Shown here: positions 1 through 8,092 of the stretch, piece by piece
Layout of the letters: each line of letters starts with the position of its first letter
Position numbering within the stretch: the stretch's first letter is position 1
NCBI RefSeq assembly: GCF_019774615.1
Contig: NZ_CP081496.1
Span: 1,736,001-1,800,000 of the forward strand
Direction: 5' to 3'
Source of the DNA: Streptomyces sp. BHT-5-2
Lineage (GTDB): Bacteria; Actinomycetota; Actinomycetes; Streptomycetales; Streptomycetaceae
Length of the DNA stretch: 64,000 nucleotides
Position numbers and translations under genes: made by a program
The notes under the pieces: model-generated
Told to the model about the DNA's origin: nothing
What the model saw: only the letters and a program-made list of their open reading frames with translations
The model's database searches: none

Positions 1-1128
1 GTCCTCACCCAGGCGTACAACCGCCAGCGCGACGAGGAGGCCCGCCTGGGCCAGGTCGCCCTCCGCTGGCTGCGCGCCTCCGTCGTCAGCGCCCGCCTCA
101 ACGCCCTCTACGAGCAGCTCGTCGAGGTGCTGGAGACCCTCTGCGTGCTGGCCATCATCGGCCTCGGCGCCTGGGAGATCTCGGCCGGCCGGATGACCCT
201 CGGCCAGCTCCTCGCCTTCGCCGCCTTCATCGGCTACCTCTACCCGCCCATCCGCTCCCTGGGCCAGCTCGGACTGACCGCCACCGCGGCCACCGCCGCC
301 GCCGACCGCCTGCTGGAGATCCTCGACGCCCGCCCCGCCGTCACCGACCCGCCGCCCTCCCGCACCACGCCGTTCCCGCACCGCGCCCGCGGCGAACTCG
401 CCGTGCGCGCCGTCACCTTCCGCTACCCCAACGCCGCCCCCGACCAGCACGCCCTGGCCGCGCTCTCCTTCACCGCGCACCCCGGCGCGTTCCTCGTCGT
501 CACCGGCCCCAGCGGCGCCGGCAAGTCCACCCTCGCCGCCCTCCTGCTGCGCTTCTACGACCCGGACGCCGGCAGCATCCGCCTCGACGGCATCCCGGTC
601 GACCGCCTCTCCCTCGCCGACCTGCGCCGCAACATCACCCTGCTCCCGCAGCAGACCCTGGTCCTCCACGACACCATCGCGCAGAACATCGCCTGCGGCC
701 GCGACAACCCCGTCCCGACCGACCGCGAGGTCGTGCTGGCCGCCCAGGCCGCCGACGCCCACTCCTTCATCACCGCCCTCCCGGACGGCTACGACACGGT
801 CATCGCCCCCTCCACCGCCGCCCTCTCCGGCGGCCAGCTGCAACGGGTCGCCATCGCCCGTGCGATGCTCCGCGACGCCCCGGTCCTCATCCTCGACGAG
901 CCCACCACCGGCCTCGACACCCTCGCCGCCCAGCGCATCCTGGGCCCCCTGCACCGCCTCGCCGCCGGCCGCACCACCCTCGTCATCACCCACGACCTCG
1001 ACCTCGCCACCACCGCCGACCACATCCTCGTCCTCGACGAGGGCCACCTCGCCGAATCGGGTACCCACCCCGAACTCCTCGCCCGGGGCGGCCTGTACGC
1101 GGAGCTGTTCGAGGGCCGGCGAAGCTGA
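1..1128 (+). CDS. ABC exporter, permease-ATPase half-transporter (5' partial)
   Basis: The reading frame is open from the first base, so the start and most of the membrane domain lie outside the window. The visible part begins in the last transmembrane helices and continues into a full ATP-binding domain. It shows Walker A GPSGAGKST (about bases 505-531), a Q-loop (LLPQQ), signature LSGGQLQRV, Walker B VLILDEP and the switch His in VITHDLD. This order is that of a type IV exporter half-transporter acting as a dimer in the cytoplasmic membrane. The substrate cannot be told from this part. Confidence 0.92.
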   Translation, partial: VLTQAYNRQRDEEARLGQVALRWLRASVVSARLNALYEQLVEVLETLCVLAIIGLGAWEISAGRMTLGQLLAFAAFIGYLYPPIRSLGQLGLTATAATAAADRLLEILDARPAVTDPPPSRTTPFPHRARGELAVRAVTFRYPNAAPDQHALAALSFTAHPGAFLVVTGPSGAGKSTLAALLLRFYDPDAGSIRLDGIPVDRLSLADLRRNITLLPQQTLVLHDTIAQNIACGRDNPVPTDREVVLAAQAADAHSFITALPDGYDTVIAPSTAALSGGQLQRVAIARAMLRDAPVLILDEPTTGLDTLAAQRILGPLHRLAAGRTTLVITHDLDLATTADHILVLDEGHLAESGTHPELLARGGLYAELFEGRRS

Positions 1129-1184
1129 CGGGCGCGGCCCTCGGGCCGACGGCCGCGGCCGGTGTGCGGAGTGTGCTGTGGCGG

Positions 1185-1895
1185 CTACCCCTCGCCGTCC
1201 CCGAGCCCGACAGTCCGGGCAAGCCGGGCGACGGCCTGCTCGAAGAACGCCTCGCGGGCCTCGACCACCCGGTTGAACTGGCCGAAGACCTCGAAGCTCA
1301 CCAGCCCGAAGAGCTCGGCCCAGGCCGCGACGGCCACCGCCAGGACGGGCGCGGGCAGCCGCACATCGAGCGTCTTGCGGAGCTGCTCGGCGTCGTCCAG
1401 GACCTCCTGCGGGAGCGGCGGACCGGCCGGTGCCGCTGTCCGGGTCCCGCCGGCCGGCTGCGCGTCCTCGACCACCCCGAGCAGTGCGAGCCCGACGCGG
1501 GCCGCGGAGGCGGTGGTGTCCTGGGGTGCGGCATAGCCGGGCACGGGCGAGCCGTAGATCAGCGCGTACTCGTGCGGATGCGCGAGTGCCCATCCGCGGA
1601 CCGCGCGGCAGACCGCCGTCCACCGGGCGACGGGTGCGGTGCCGGCCTCGGCGAGGGCGCGCTCGGCCGCCTCGCCCACGGCGTCGTAGGCGTCGATGAT
1701 CAGCGCCGTGAGCAGCTCGTCGCGGCTGGGGAAGTACCGGTAGAGCGCGGAGGAGACCATCCCGAGTTCGCGGGCCACGGCCCGTAGCGACAGTTTGGCC
1801 GCCCCCTCGGTGGCGAGCTGACGGCGGGCCTCGTCCTTGATGGCCGCGGTGATTTCTCTGCGTGCGCGTTCCCGCGCTCCCTGGATGGCGCTCAT
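1185..1895 (-). CDS. TetR/AcrR family transcriptional regulator
   Basis: A 236-residue protein with an N-terminal TetR helix-turn-helix (about residues 12-60, core GMVSSALYRYFPSRDELL) and a C-terminal ligand-binding domain of the WHG type. It is divergent from the deazaflavin-type oxidoreductase at 2066. Two copies of a 13-bp palindrome lie in the shared intergenic region, so it very likely represses itself and that gene. The ligand is unknown. Confidence 0.9.
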   Translation of the reverse strand: MSAIQGARERARREITAAIKDEARRQLATEGAAKLSLRAVARELGMVSSALYRYFPSRDELLTALIIDAYDAVGEAAERALAEAGTAPVARWTAVCRAVRGWALAHPHEYALIYGSPVPGYAAPQDTTASAARVGLALLGVVEDAQPAGGTRTAAPAGPPLPQEVLDDAEQLRKTLDVRLPAPVLAVAVAAWAELFGLVSFEVFGQFNRVVEAREAFFEQAVARLARTVGLGDGEG

Positions 1896-1937
1896 GACGC
1901 CCCAGTCTGCCAGTTACGGAAGCACCGACCAATACCG

Positions 1938-1950
1938 AGAGCACTGCTCT
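1938..1950. promoter_or_regulatory. Operator copy 1 (AGAGCACTGCTCT)
   Basis: Perfect palindrome AGAGCA-C-TGCTCT, 43 bp upstream of the tetR start. It matches the site at 1990-2002; centres are 52 bp apart, about five helical turns. The size and symmetry fit a TetR dimer. Assignment to the adjacent regulator is inference. Confidence 0.65.
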
Positions 1951-1989
1951 TGCTTTGCCGGTCGATCGCGTGCACACTGATCCGCACAG

Positions 1990-2002
1990 AGAGCACTGCT
2001 CA
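1990..2002. promoter_or_regulatory. Operator copy 2 (AGAGCACTGCTCA)
   Basis: Second copy of the palindrome, with perfect GAGCA/TGCTC arms. It sits 64 bp before the oxidoreductase ATG, just downstream of a weak candidate promoter (TTGCTT at 1950, 17-bp spacer, CACACT at 1973). Occupancy here would block that promoter. Confidence 0.6.
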
Positions 2003-2065
2003 CGGTTTGTTGACCGGGCAGATCGCTCGCACCCCCGCCCGCCCTCTCGTCACCGGAGGCTCCCC

Positions 2066-2545
2066 ATGAACGCGGAAACCAGCCGGCACGCAGCCACCCG
2101 GCCCCACGTCGTCAAGCCGGGCTGGCTGACCGTCCACGTGATGAACCGGTTCGTCGGCTGGTTCACCCGGCGCGGCGTCAGCGTCTTCGGCTCCCAGGAG
2201 CTGGCGGTCCGCGGCCGCAAGAGCGGCGAGTGGCGCCGCACCCCGGTGAACCCGCTCACCGTGGACGGCCGGCAGTACCTCGTCGCGGCGCGCGGCCACG
2301 TCCAGTGGACCCACAACATGCGCGCCGCGGGCGGCGGCGAACTCCGCCTGGGGCGCACGGCGCAGGCGTTCACCGCCGTCGAGGTCCCGGACGGCGAGAA
2401 GCCCGAGCTGCTGCGCGCCTACCTCAAGCGCTGGAAGGCGGAGGTCGGCGCCTTCTTCGACGGCGTCGGCCCGGACTCCTCCGACGAGGCCCTGCTGCGC
2501 ATCGCGCACAAGCACCCGGTCTTCCGCATCACCCTCACCGACTGA
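2066..2545 (+). CDS. Nitroreductase/deazaflavin (F420)-dependent oxidoreductase family protein
   Basis: About 159 residues in the Ddn-like family. Typical features are the VRGRKSGEWRRTPVNPL segment (cofactor phosphate-binding region) and the region RGHVQWTHNMRAAGGGELR. The family uses F420H2 or a flavin to reduce varied substrates. The ATG at 2066 is chosen because CGGAGG lies just upstream; the in-frame ATG at 1955 would add 37 residues that look non-coding and run through an operator. The gene is divergent from, and probably controlled by, the TetR gene at 1185. Confidence 0.85.
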   Translation: MNAETSRHAATRPHVVKPGWLTVHVMNRFVGWFTRRGVSVFGSQELAVRGRKSGEWRRTPVNPLTVDGRQYLVAARGHVQWTHNMRAAGGGELRLGRTAQAFTAVEVPDGEKPELLRAYLKRWKAEVGAFFDGVGPDSSDEALLRIAHKHPVFRITLTD

Positions 2546-2587
2546 CGCCTCCCCCGGGTCCCTTGTGTCCCCTGGCCCCCGCCACCG

Positions 2588-3037
2588 CTACACGAACAGC
2601 CCCAGAATCCTGTCCAACGACCAGTCCTGCCAGCACATGGCGAAGAGCCCGGTCCCGGAGATCAGCGCCATCATCAGGTTCTGCCCCTGCTCACCCCAGT
2701 CGTGGATCATCAGCACCAGGTAGACGAGGTTGAGGAGCAGGCCCGCGGTCAGGGCGACGGGTGTCAGCAGTCCGGCGATCAGGCCCAGACCCAGCGCCAG
2801 TTCCGCGTAGGCGACGACATGGGCCATCAGCCGCGGGCGCGGCCGGACGATGCGGTCGAAGCCCTTCCGGACCGCGGGCCAGCGGTGTTCGGCCGCGATG
2901 CCCGCCGCCCAGGTGATGCCGCCGCCGGCGAACCAGCTCTTCTTGTCCTTGTGGCGCCAGCTCTCCAGCCACCACAGGCCGAGGCCGATGCGGAGCACCG
3001 CGAGCCATTCGGCACCGTCGAGCCAGATCGTCCGCAT
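2588..3037 (-). CDS. DoxX family membrane protein
   Basis: A 149-residue protein with about four hydrophobic helices (residues roughly 10-25, 70-88, 93-110 and 125-145), matching the DoxX/TQO small-subunit family. It is convergent with the oxidoreductase at 2066. The site CTGATGGAGCGTCAG (3070-3084) lies 33 bp upstream of its start and a near-identical site precedes the amidohydrolase at 3209, so the two genes are probably co-regulated. Its biochemical role is unknown. Confidence 0.8.
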   Translation of the reverse strand: MRTIWLDGAEWLAVLRIGLGLWWLESWRHKDKKSWFAGGGITWAAGIAAEHRWPAVRKGFDRIVRPRPRLMAHVVAYAELALGLGLIAGLLTPVALTAGLLLNLVYLVLMIHDWGEQGQNLMMALISGTGLFAMCWQDWSLDRILGLFV

Positions 3038-3069
3038 GCGAACCGCCCTTCTCGTTCCGCCCCACCGAT

Positions 3070-3084
3070 CTGATGGAGCGTCAG
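3070..3084. promoter_or_regulatory. Operator-like palindrome CTGATGGAGCGTCAG
   Basis: Near-perfect inverted repeat (CTGACG-type arms around GAG) in front of the DoxX gene. One base differs from the perfect copy at 3169-3183. No dedicated regulator is encoded next to it. Confidence 0.55.
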
Positions 3085-3168
3085 TTCAGCGGAAGGCGCC
3101 GGAGAGTGCAAGAGGCCGAGTTTCCCGATGTCCCTTGTGATTGCGGGGGCGAACTCCTAACCTCCGAA

Positions 3169-3183
3169 CTGACGGAGCGTCAG
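3169..3183. promoter_or_regulatory. Operator-like palindrome CTGACGGAGCGTCAG
   Basis: Perfect inverted repeat CTGACG-GAG-CGTCAG, 26 bp before the amidohydrolase ATG. With the 3070 copy it brackets the divergent promoter region. The form suits a TetR-type dimer; the regulator must lie elsewhere. Confidence 0.6.
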
Positions 3184-3208
3184 ATCGCACGGTAGTTGGG
3201 GGTAGAGC

Positions 3209-4483
3209 ATGACCAGCGGCAACGGTGTCCATGGCGGCAACGGCGTCGGTGCCGCCCACGGCGGAACGGCGGAGCTCCCGAGGATCATCAGCGTGGACGA
3301 CCACGTGATCGAGCCGGCGCACCTCTTCGAGACGTGGCTCCCGCGGAAGTACCGCGACCGGGGCCCGAAACCGCTCACCGCCGGCATCGGTGAACTGGCC
3401 TACGCCGGCGGCAAGTACCGCTTCACCACGGACCCCGAGGGTCAGATCACCGACTGGTGGGAGTACGAGGGCCAGCTCTTCCCGTACAAGCGCATCATCG
3501 CGGCCGTCGGCTTCTCCCGCGACGAGATGACGCTCGACGGCATCACCCGGGACCAGATGCGGCGCGGCTGCTGGGACCCCAAGGCCCGCCTGGCGGACAT
3601 GGACGTCAACCACGTCGAGGCGTCGCTGTGCTTCCCGACCTTCCCGCGGTTCTGCGGCCAGACCTTCGCCGAGGCCGACGACAAGGAGGTCGGGCTGGCC
3701 TGCGTCCGCGCCTACAACGACTGGATGGTGGAGGAGTGGTGCGGCGACAGCGGCGGCCGGCTGATCCCGCTGTGCCTGATCCCCCTGTGGGACATCGATC
3801 TCGCCGTGGCCGAGATCAGGCGCAACGCCGCGCGCGGCGTCCGGGCGGTCACCTTCAGCGAGATCCCCACCTACCTGGGCCTGCCGTCCATCCACTCCGG
3901 ATACTGGGACCCGTTCTTCGCGGCCTGCGAAGACACCGGGACGGTGGTGAACATGCACATCGGTTCGTCGTCGCAGATGCCGGCGGCCTCCCCGGACGCG
4001 CCGCCGGCCGTCCAGGCGTCACTGAGCTTCAACAACGCGATGGCCTCGATGATGGACTTCCTCTTCAGCGGGGTACTGGTGAAGTTCCCCCGGCTGAAAC
4101 TCGCCTACAGCGAGGGCCAGATGGGCTGGATCCCGTACGCCCTGGAGCGGGCCGACGACGTCTGGGAGGAGCACCGGGCGTGGGGCGGGGTGAAGGGCCT
4201 CATCCCCGAGCCGCCGTCGACGTACTACTACCGGCAGATCTTCTGCTGCTTCTTCCGCGACAAGCACGGGGTCGAGGCGATCAGGACGGTCGGCGTCGAC
4301 AACGCGACCTTCGAGACCGACTACCCGCACGTCGACTCGACCTGGCCGCACACCAAGGCCGTGGCCGCCGACCACGTCGGCCACCTCCCCGCCGACATCG
4401 CCTACAAGCTCCTCCGCGGCAACGCCATCCGCATGCTGGACCTCCCCTTCGACCGCGACCGTCAGTCGTCCGCGGCCGGGTAG
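3209..4483 (+). CDS. Amidohydrolase family protein (ACMSD-like metal-dependent hydrolase)
   Basis: 424 residues, a TIM-barrel amidohydrolase-2 protein. The N-terminal metal motif appears as SVDDHVIEP, later motifs as NMHIGSSS and YSEGQMGWIPYALER, and the C-terminal acid as FETDYPHVDSTWPHT, a pattern common in actinobacterial members. They hydrolyse or decarboxylate small aromatic or amide compounds; the substrate here is unknown. The 3' end overlaps the convergent glycosyltransferase gene by 22 bp. Confidence 0.88.
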   Translation: MTSGNGVHGGNGVGAAHGGTAELPRIISVDDHVIEPAHLFETWLPRKYRDRGPKPLTAGIGELAYAGGKYRFTTDPEGQITDWWEYEGQLFPYKRIIAAVGFSRDEMTLDGITRDQMRRGCWDPKARLADMDVNHVEASLCFPTFPRFCGQTFAEADDKEVGLACVRAYNDWMVEEWCGDSGGRLIPLCLIPLWDIDLAVAEIRRNAARGVRAVTFSEIPTYLGLPSIHSGYWDPFFAACEDTGTVVNMHIGSSSQMPAASPDAPPAVQASLSFNNAMASMMDFLFSGVLVKFPRLKLAYSEGQMGWIPYALERADDVWEEHRAWGGVKGLIPEPPSTYYYRQIFCCFFRDKHGVEAIRTVGVDNATFETDYPHVDSTWPHTKAVAADHVGHLPADIAYKLLRGNAIRMLDLPFDRDRQSSAAG

Positions 4484-5226
4484 CTCCACCGGAAGCGGGC
4501 CAACTCCCGGGCCCGGGCCTCGATGACGGCCATGCGGGCGGTGCGCTCGGCGGCTTCGAGGTGCGACGCCTGGCCGGTCAACTGCCCGGGCCACTTCCGG
4601 TAGAGCAGCCCGACCTCCGACGAGAACCAGCCACGGCTGGTGGCGTTCAGCGCCAGCAGCAGCCCGGTGTCCTCGGAGGCCGGCAGGGCCATCCAGCCCC
4701 CCAGTGCCAGCAGCAGGGCGCGCCGGGCGAAGAGGGACGCGGGGTGGACCTGCGCATAGAAGTCGTGCGCCGCCCAGTAGTCCAGGACGGCGCCGCACTC
4801 GATCGGCCCGTCCTCCGGTTCCCCGTCGAAACCCACGGTGGAGCCGTCCGGCAGCAGGTCCAGGACGCGCGAGGTCGCCCAGCCGATGCCGGGATCGCCT
4901 TCGAGGGCGGCCAGGTCGCGGGCGAGCGCACCGGGCGCCAACTGGTCGTCGGCGTCCAGGACCTTGACGTACTCGCCCGCCGTCCGCGCGAGGGCGAGGT
5001 TGCGCGCGACGGCCGGGCCGCCGGGCCGCCCCTGGCCGAACGTCACCCGAGGGTCGTCGCCCGGAAGATGCGGAGCGACCTCCGTGCTCCTGCCGTCCTC
5101 CTGGACGACCCAGTGCCACTCCCACCCGTCGGGCAGCTCCTGCCGGCGGAGCGACGCGTACGCCTCCGGCAGGAAACGCGCGGAGGGGGCATGGACGGCC
5201 GTGACGACGAGGATGCGCCGGCGCAC
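4462..5226 (-). CDS. Family 2-like glycosyltransferase
   Basis: 254 residues with a GT-A fold signature. The nucleotide-binding start is RRILVVTAVHAPS, NLALARTAGEYVKVLDADD carries the metal-binding DxD (D91-A-D93), and there is an acidic SED motif near residue 184. It probably transfers a sugar from a nucleotide-sugar in the cytoplasm; the acceptor is unknown. It starts 3 bp after the gntR stop, so the two form one transcript. Confidence 0.8.
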   Translation of the reverse strand: MRRRILVVTAVHAPSARFLPEAYASLRRQELPDGWEWHWVVQEDGRSTEVAPHLPGDDPRVTFGQGRPGGPAVARNLALARTAGEYVKVLDADDQLAPGALARDLAALEGDPGIGWATSRVLDLLPDGSTVGFDGEPEDGPIECGAVLDYWAAHDFYAQVHPASLFARRALLLALGGWMALPASEDTGLLLALNATSRGWFSSEVGLLYRKWPGQLTGQASHLEAAERTARMAVIEARARELARFRWSYPAADD

Positions 5227-5229
5227 GGC

Positions 5230-6021
5230 TCACCACCTTTCCAGGGGAGTCGTGAACCGGAGCTCCGTGCGGTCCCCGGGCAGGACGAGATCGGCGACGT
5301 CCACGGCGCGGCCGTCGGTGTCGTAGGAGACCTTGCGGAGCACCAGCACGGACGTGCCGGGCGGCAGCTCCAGCTCCTCGGCCTCCTCGTGCGTCGGCGG
5401 ACGGGCGGTGACCCGCTCCTCGACCCGGTCCAGCTCGATGCCGACGGAATGGAGCTGGCTCTGCGAGCCCCCGGGCCACGGCTCCTCGGCCGCGTCCAGC
5501 AGGTCGGGGTTCCCCGCGATCAGCTCGCGGACGAGGTACGAGGTCACCAGGCTGAAGGGCGCGCGCTCGGCGGCGCACCGGGTCCGGTAGTCGCGTTCGA
5601 GGAGCACCGTGCCCTCGGGGACGCCGAACACCCCGGCGAGGTCCGCGTCGGCCGGGCACTCGCGGTAACGGGCCCGGAAGACCAGCTCCTCGGACGCCAG
5701 GCCGGTGTCACGCTCGGTCGCCCCGGCCCGCGCCCGCTGCTCCCGGGGGGCGCGGGCCCGGTCCTTCTCCCACTGGTGGCGGAGGTTGCTGCGCCGGGCC
5801 ATGGTGCGCGGGCGGCGGACGAACGTGCCGATGCCGTGCCGCTTCTCGACCAGGCCCTCGTCCCGCAGCGCGCGGAGCGCCTCCCGGACGGTCGGCACGC
5901 TCCGGCCGAACCGCTCGGCGAGCGCCGTCTCGGCCGGCAGCCGTTCACCGGGCGCCGGCCGCCCCGCGCGGATGGCCGCGCGAAGCTCGTCCGCGATCCG
6001 CTCGTACGCCGCTGCCATCAC
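5230..6021 (-). CDS. GntR family regulator (HutC/UTRA subfamily)
   Basis: 263 residues: an N-terminal winged helix (about 5-70, core AETALAERFGRSVPTVREALRAL) and a C-terminal UTRA ligand-binding domain (about 105-255, ending VADLVLPGDRTELRFTTPLERW). The start MMAAAYERI could be the first or second Met. It is the first gene of a two-gene operon with the glycosyltransferase. Five degenerate 8-bp direct repeats lie about 100 bp upstream. Confidence 0.9.
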   Translation of the reverse strand: MMAAAYERIADELRAAIRAGRPAPGERLPAETALAERFGRSVPTVREALRALRDEGLVEKRHGIGTFVRRPRTMARRSNLRHQWEKDRARAPREQRARAGATERDTGLASEELVFRARYRECPADADLAGVFGVPEGTVLLERDYRTRCAAERAPFSLVTSYLVRELIAGNPDLLDAAEEPWPGGSQSQLHSVGIELDRVEERVTARPPTHEEAEELELPPGTSVLVLRKVSYDTDGRAVDVADLVLPGDRTELRFTTPLERW

Positions 6022-6120
6022 CGCTCACCGTTTCCGCGTTCCGCCACCGAACGCCCCGGCCCTACGGCGGGGCGGCCCGCGCCATCACCACCGGCTCCCC
6101 ATCACCCAGGCTACGACCTC

Positions 6121-6160
6121 ATGAGGACATGAGGACATGAGGAGCGGAGGACGTGAGGAG
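6121..6160. repeat. Degenerate 8-bp tandem repeat, five units
   Basis: Units ATGAGGAC, ATGAGGAC, ATGAGGAG, CGGAGGAC, GTGAGGAG follow one another without gaps, 100-139 bp upstream of the gntR start. Direct 8-bp repeats do not resemble the usual palindromic GntR site. Confidence 0.6.
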
Positions 6161-6230
6161 TCCAGTACGCGGCGGAGCAGTCCGGTGGCCGCCGGTGGCC
6201 GCCCGGTGGACGCCGATCGGATGGGTGCGG

Positions 6231-7550
6231 TTACGCACGGGGTGGGGTGCGCAGGGCCAGGATGGCCATGTCGTCGTGGCCGTCGCCGGGGTGCTGGTCG
6301 GCCAGGGTCCGGCAGAGCGCGTCCAGGGGCAGCTCGGCGTGAGCGGCGGCGATGCGGGCGAGGACGTTCAGACCGGCGTCGAGGGAGTGCCGGGGATGTT
6401 CGACCAGCCCGTCGGTGAAGAGGATCACGGTGACGCCGGCGGGCAGGGGGTGGGTGTGGTCGGGGCGGGGCTGGGCGATGTCGACGCCGAGGGGGACGCC
6501 GGGGTCGGCGTGCAGATACTCGGTCCGGGCGTCGGGGGTGATCAACAGCGGTGGGAGGTGGCCCGCGGTGCTCCAGCGCAGCGTCCAGGCGTCTCCCGCG
6601 GGCTCGATGCGGGCCAGACAGGCGGTGGTGACGGGGTTGTCGGTGATCGCGGACAGGGTGCGGTCGAGCTGGGCGAGGACGGCGCTGGGCGGGGTGCGCC
6701 GCTCGTAGAGCAGGGCGCGCAGCATGTTGCGGGTCTGCGCCATGGCGGCAGCGGCGTGCATGTCGTGGCCGACGACGTCGCCGATGACGGCCGCGCAGGC
6801 GTGGTCGGGCAGCAGGACGGCGTCGTACCAGTCCCCGCCCAGGAGCCCGGGGGCGGTGGCCGGCCGGTAGATCGCGGACGCGGTGAAGGGCCGCAGGTCG
6901 GGCAGGTGGGGCAGGAGCAGGCGCTGGAACTGTTCGGCTCCGGCGCGGACCTGCTCGAAGAGGCGGGCGTTGTCGATGGCCACGCCCGCGGCGCCGGCCA
7001 GGGCGAGCACCACACTCTCGTCGTGCGCGTCGAAGGGCTGCCCGTCCAGCCGCTCGGCCAGGTACAGGTCCCCGTAGATCTCGCCACGCACGCTGATCGG
7101 CACACCGAGCAGGGTGCGCATCGGTGGATGTCCGGGCGGGAAGCCGGCAGCGTGGGCGTGGGCCGGGACGTTGTCGGTCCGCAGCGGTTCGGGGTGGTGG
7201 ATCAGGTGGCCCAGCAGCCCCCGGCCCTGTGGCTGCCCGACACCGGCCAGGTCGGCCACCTCGCGGTCGGTGAGGCCGACCGGGATGAACTCCGACAAGC
7301 CCGTGTGCTGCTCGTCCAGTACGCCCAGGGCGCCGTAGCGGGTGCCGACCAGGTCCATCGCGGTGGTGACGATGCGGCGCAGCACCACGGGCAGCTCCAG
7401 CTCCCGGCTGATGGTGAGCGCGGCGTCCAGCAGCCCCTGGAACTGCTCCTGGGCGTCGGCCAGGGCGCGGAGCCGTTCGGTGACGCGGTCCCACTCGGCG
7501 TCCAGGCGCAGCCGCAGCGCGGGCGGCAGCGGGTCCTCTCCCTGCTCCAT
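6231..7550 (-). CDS. GAF domain-containing PP2C/SpoIIE-type phosphatase
   Basis: About 439 residues: a short coiled N-terminus, a GAF sensor domain (about 40-180, with RTLLGVPISVRGEIYGDLYLAER) and a C-terminal PP2C/SpoIIE phosphatase domain. Metal-site acids are visible in GGDWYDAV, IGDVVGHD, FTDGLVEH and GHDDMAIL. Such proteins typically dephosphorylate anti-anti-sigma factors. The ATG at 7550 is chosen for its AGGAAAG ribosome site; a start at 7601 is possible. No partner gene is adjacent. Confidence 0.88.
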   Translation of the reverse strand: MEQGEDPLPPALRLRLDAEWDRVTERLRALADAQEQFQGLLDAALTISRELELPVVLRRIVTTAMDLVGTRYGALGVLDEQHTGLSEFIPVGLTDREVADLAGVGQPQGRGLLGHLIHHPEPLRTDNVPAHAHAAGFPPGHPPMRTLLGVPISVRGEIYGDLYLAERLDGQPFDAHDESVVLALAGAAGVAIDNARLFEQVRAGAEQFQRLLLPHLPDLRPFTASAIYRPATAPGLLGGDWYDAVLLPDHACAAVIGDVVGHDMHAAAAMAQTRNMLRALLYERRTPPSAVLAQLDRTLSAITDNPVTTACLARIEPAGDAWTLRWSTAGHLPPLLITPDARTEYLHADPGVPLGVDIAQPRPDHTHPLPAGVTVILFTDGLVEHPRHSLDAGLNVLARIAAAHAELPLDALCRTLADQHPGDGHDDMAILALRTPPRA

Positions 7551-8092
7551 GTGCGGCTCTTTCCTGCCATGCCCTGTCAGGCCATGGTTCGGACGGCGCA
7601 TGCCTCGGTGCCGGCGGCGTGGGCGCCTTGCTGTCCACGATAAGGAAGGCGGTCGCCCGCCGCCGCCGCTGCCGCTGCGCCTGGACGCTCGGCTCGCCGG
7701 CCATCAGACGTATGCCGGTACCGACCGGCCACCCGCGCCCGTCGCCCCGTCCACCCCGACGGCCGCGACCGCCGTGCGCCGTCCGTGCCTGCGCCGTCCG
7801 TGCCTGCGTAGGCTCGTCGGCGCGGCTCGTTCCGTGCGGTCGGAGCCCCGGGCGGACCCCGGCCGCGGCAAGCCGGTCCGGACATCTGCCGCTTCGAGGT
7901 CCACTCCGACGGCCACGGTCTCCCTTTCCACCGGCACCGCCCCGAAGTCTTCGCTCCCGCGGCCGACTTCATCCCGGGCACGCTGTGCGGGCACCCGTTG
8001 TCCCGCCCGGTGACGGACACGCCTTGGCGGCCCCGCCGCCGCTGGGTCAGCGGATGCCGGAGGCGGCGGGGGTCGGCAAGCGGCAGGGCGGG
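7551..8092. other. Gene-poor stretch with a 15-bp tandem duplication and a possible coding remnant
   Basis: No complete gene is convincing. A 15-bp unit GCGCCGTCCGTGCCT is exactly duplicated at 7776-7805. Bases 7881-8004 on the plus strand have strong third-position GC bias but no start codon and no recognised family. Confidence 0.5.
7881..8004 (+). pseudogene. Possible coding remnant, unrecognised
   Basis: The plus frame beginning at 7881 reads DICRFEVHSDGHGLPFHRHR and continues to FIPGTLCGHPLSRP. Almost every third base is G or C, as in real genes here. No ATG, GTG or TTG start lies upstream in frame, and the bias fades after about 8005. It may be a decayed or truncated gene; I do not recognise the family. 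Confidence 0.3.

Noticed and set aside
3457..6132. Very long plus-strand open frame (891 codons) across the amidohydrolase and antisense to the glycosyltransferase and gntR genes
   Set aside because: Composition is Arg/Gly/Pro-rich without domains; it is a shadow caused by high GC, while the frames called have clear family motifs.
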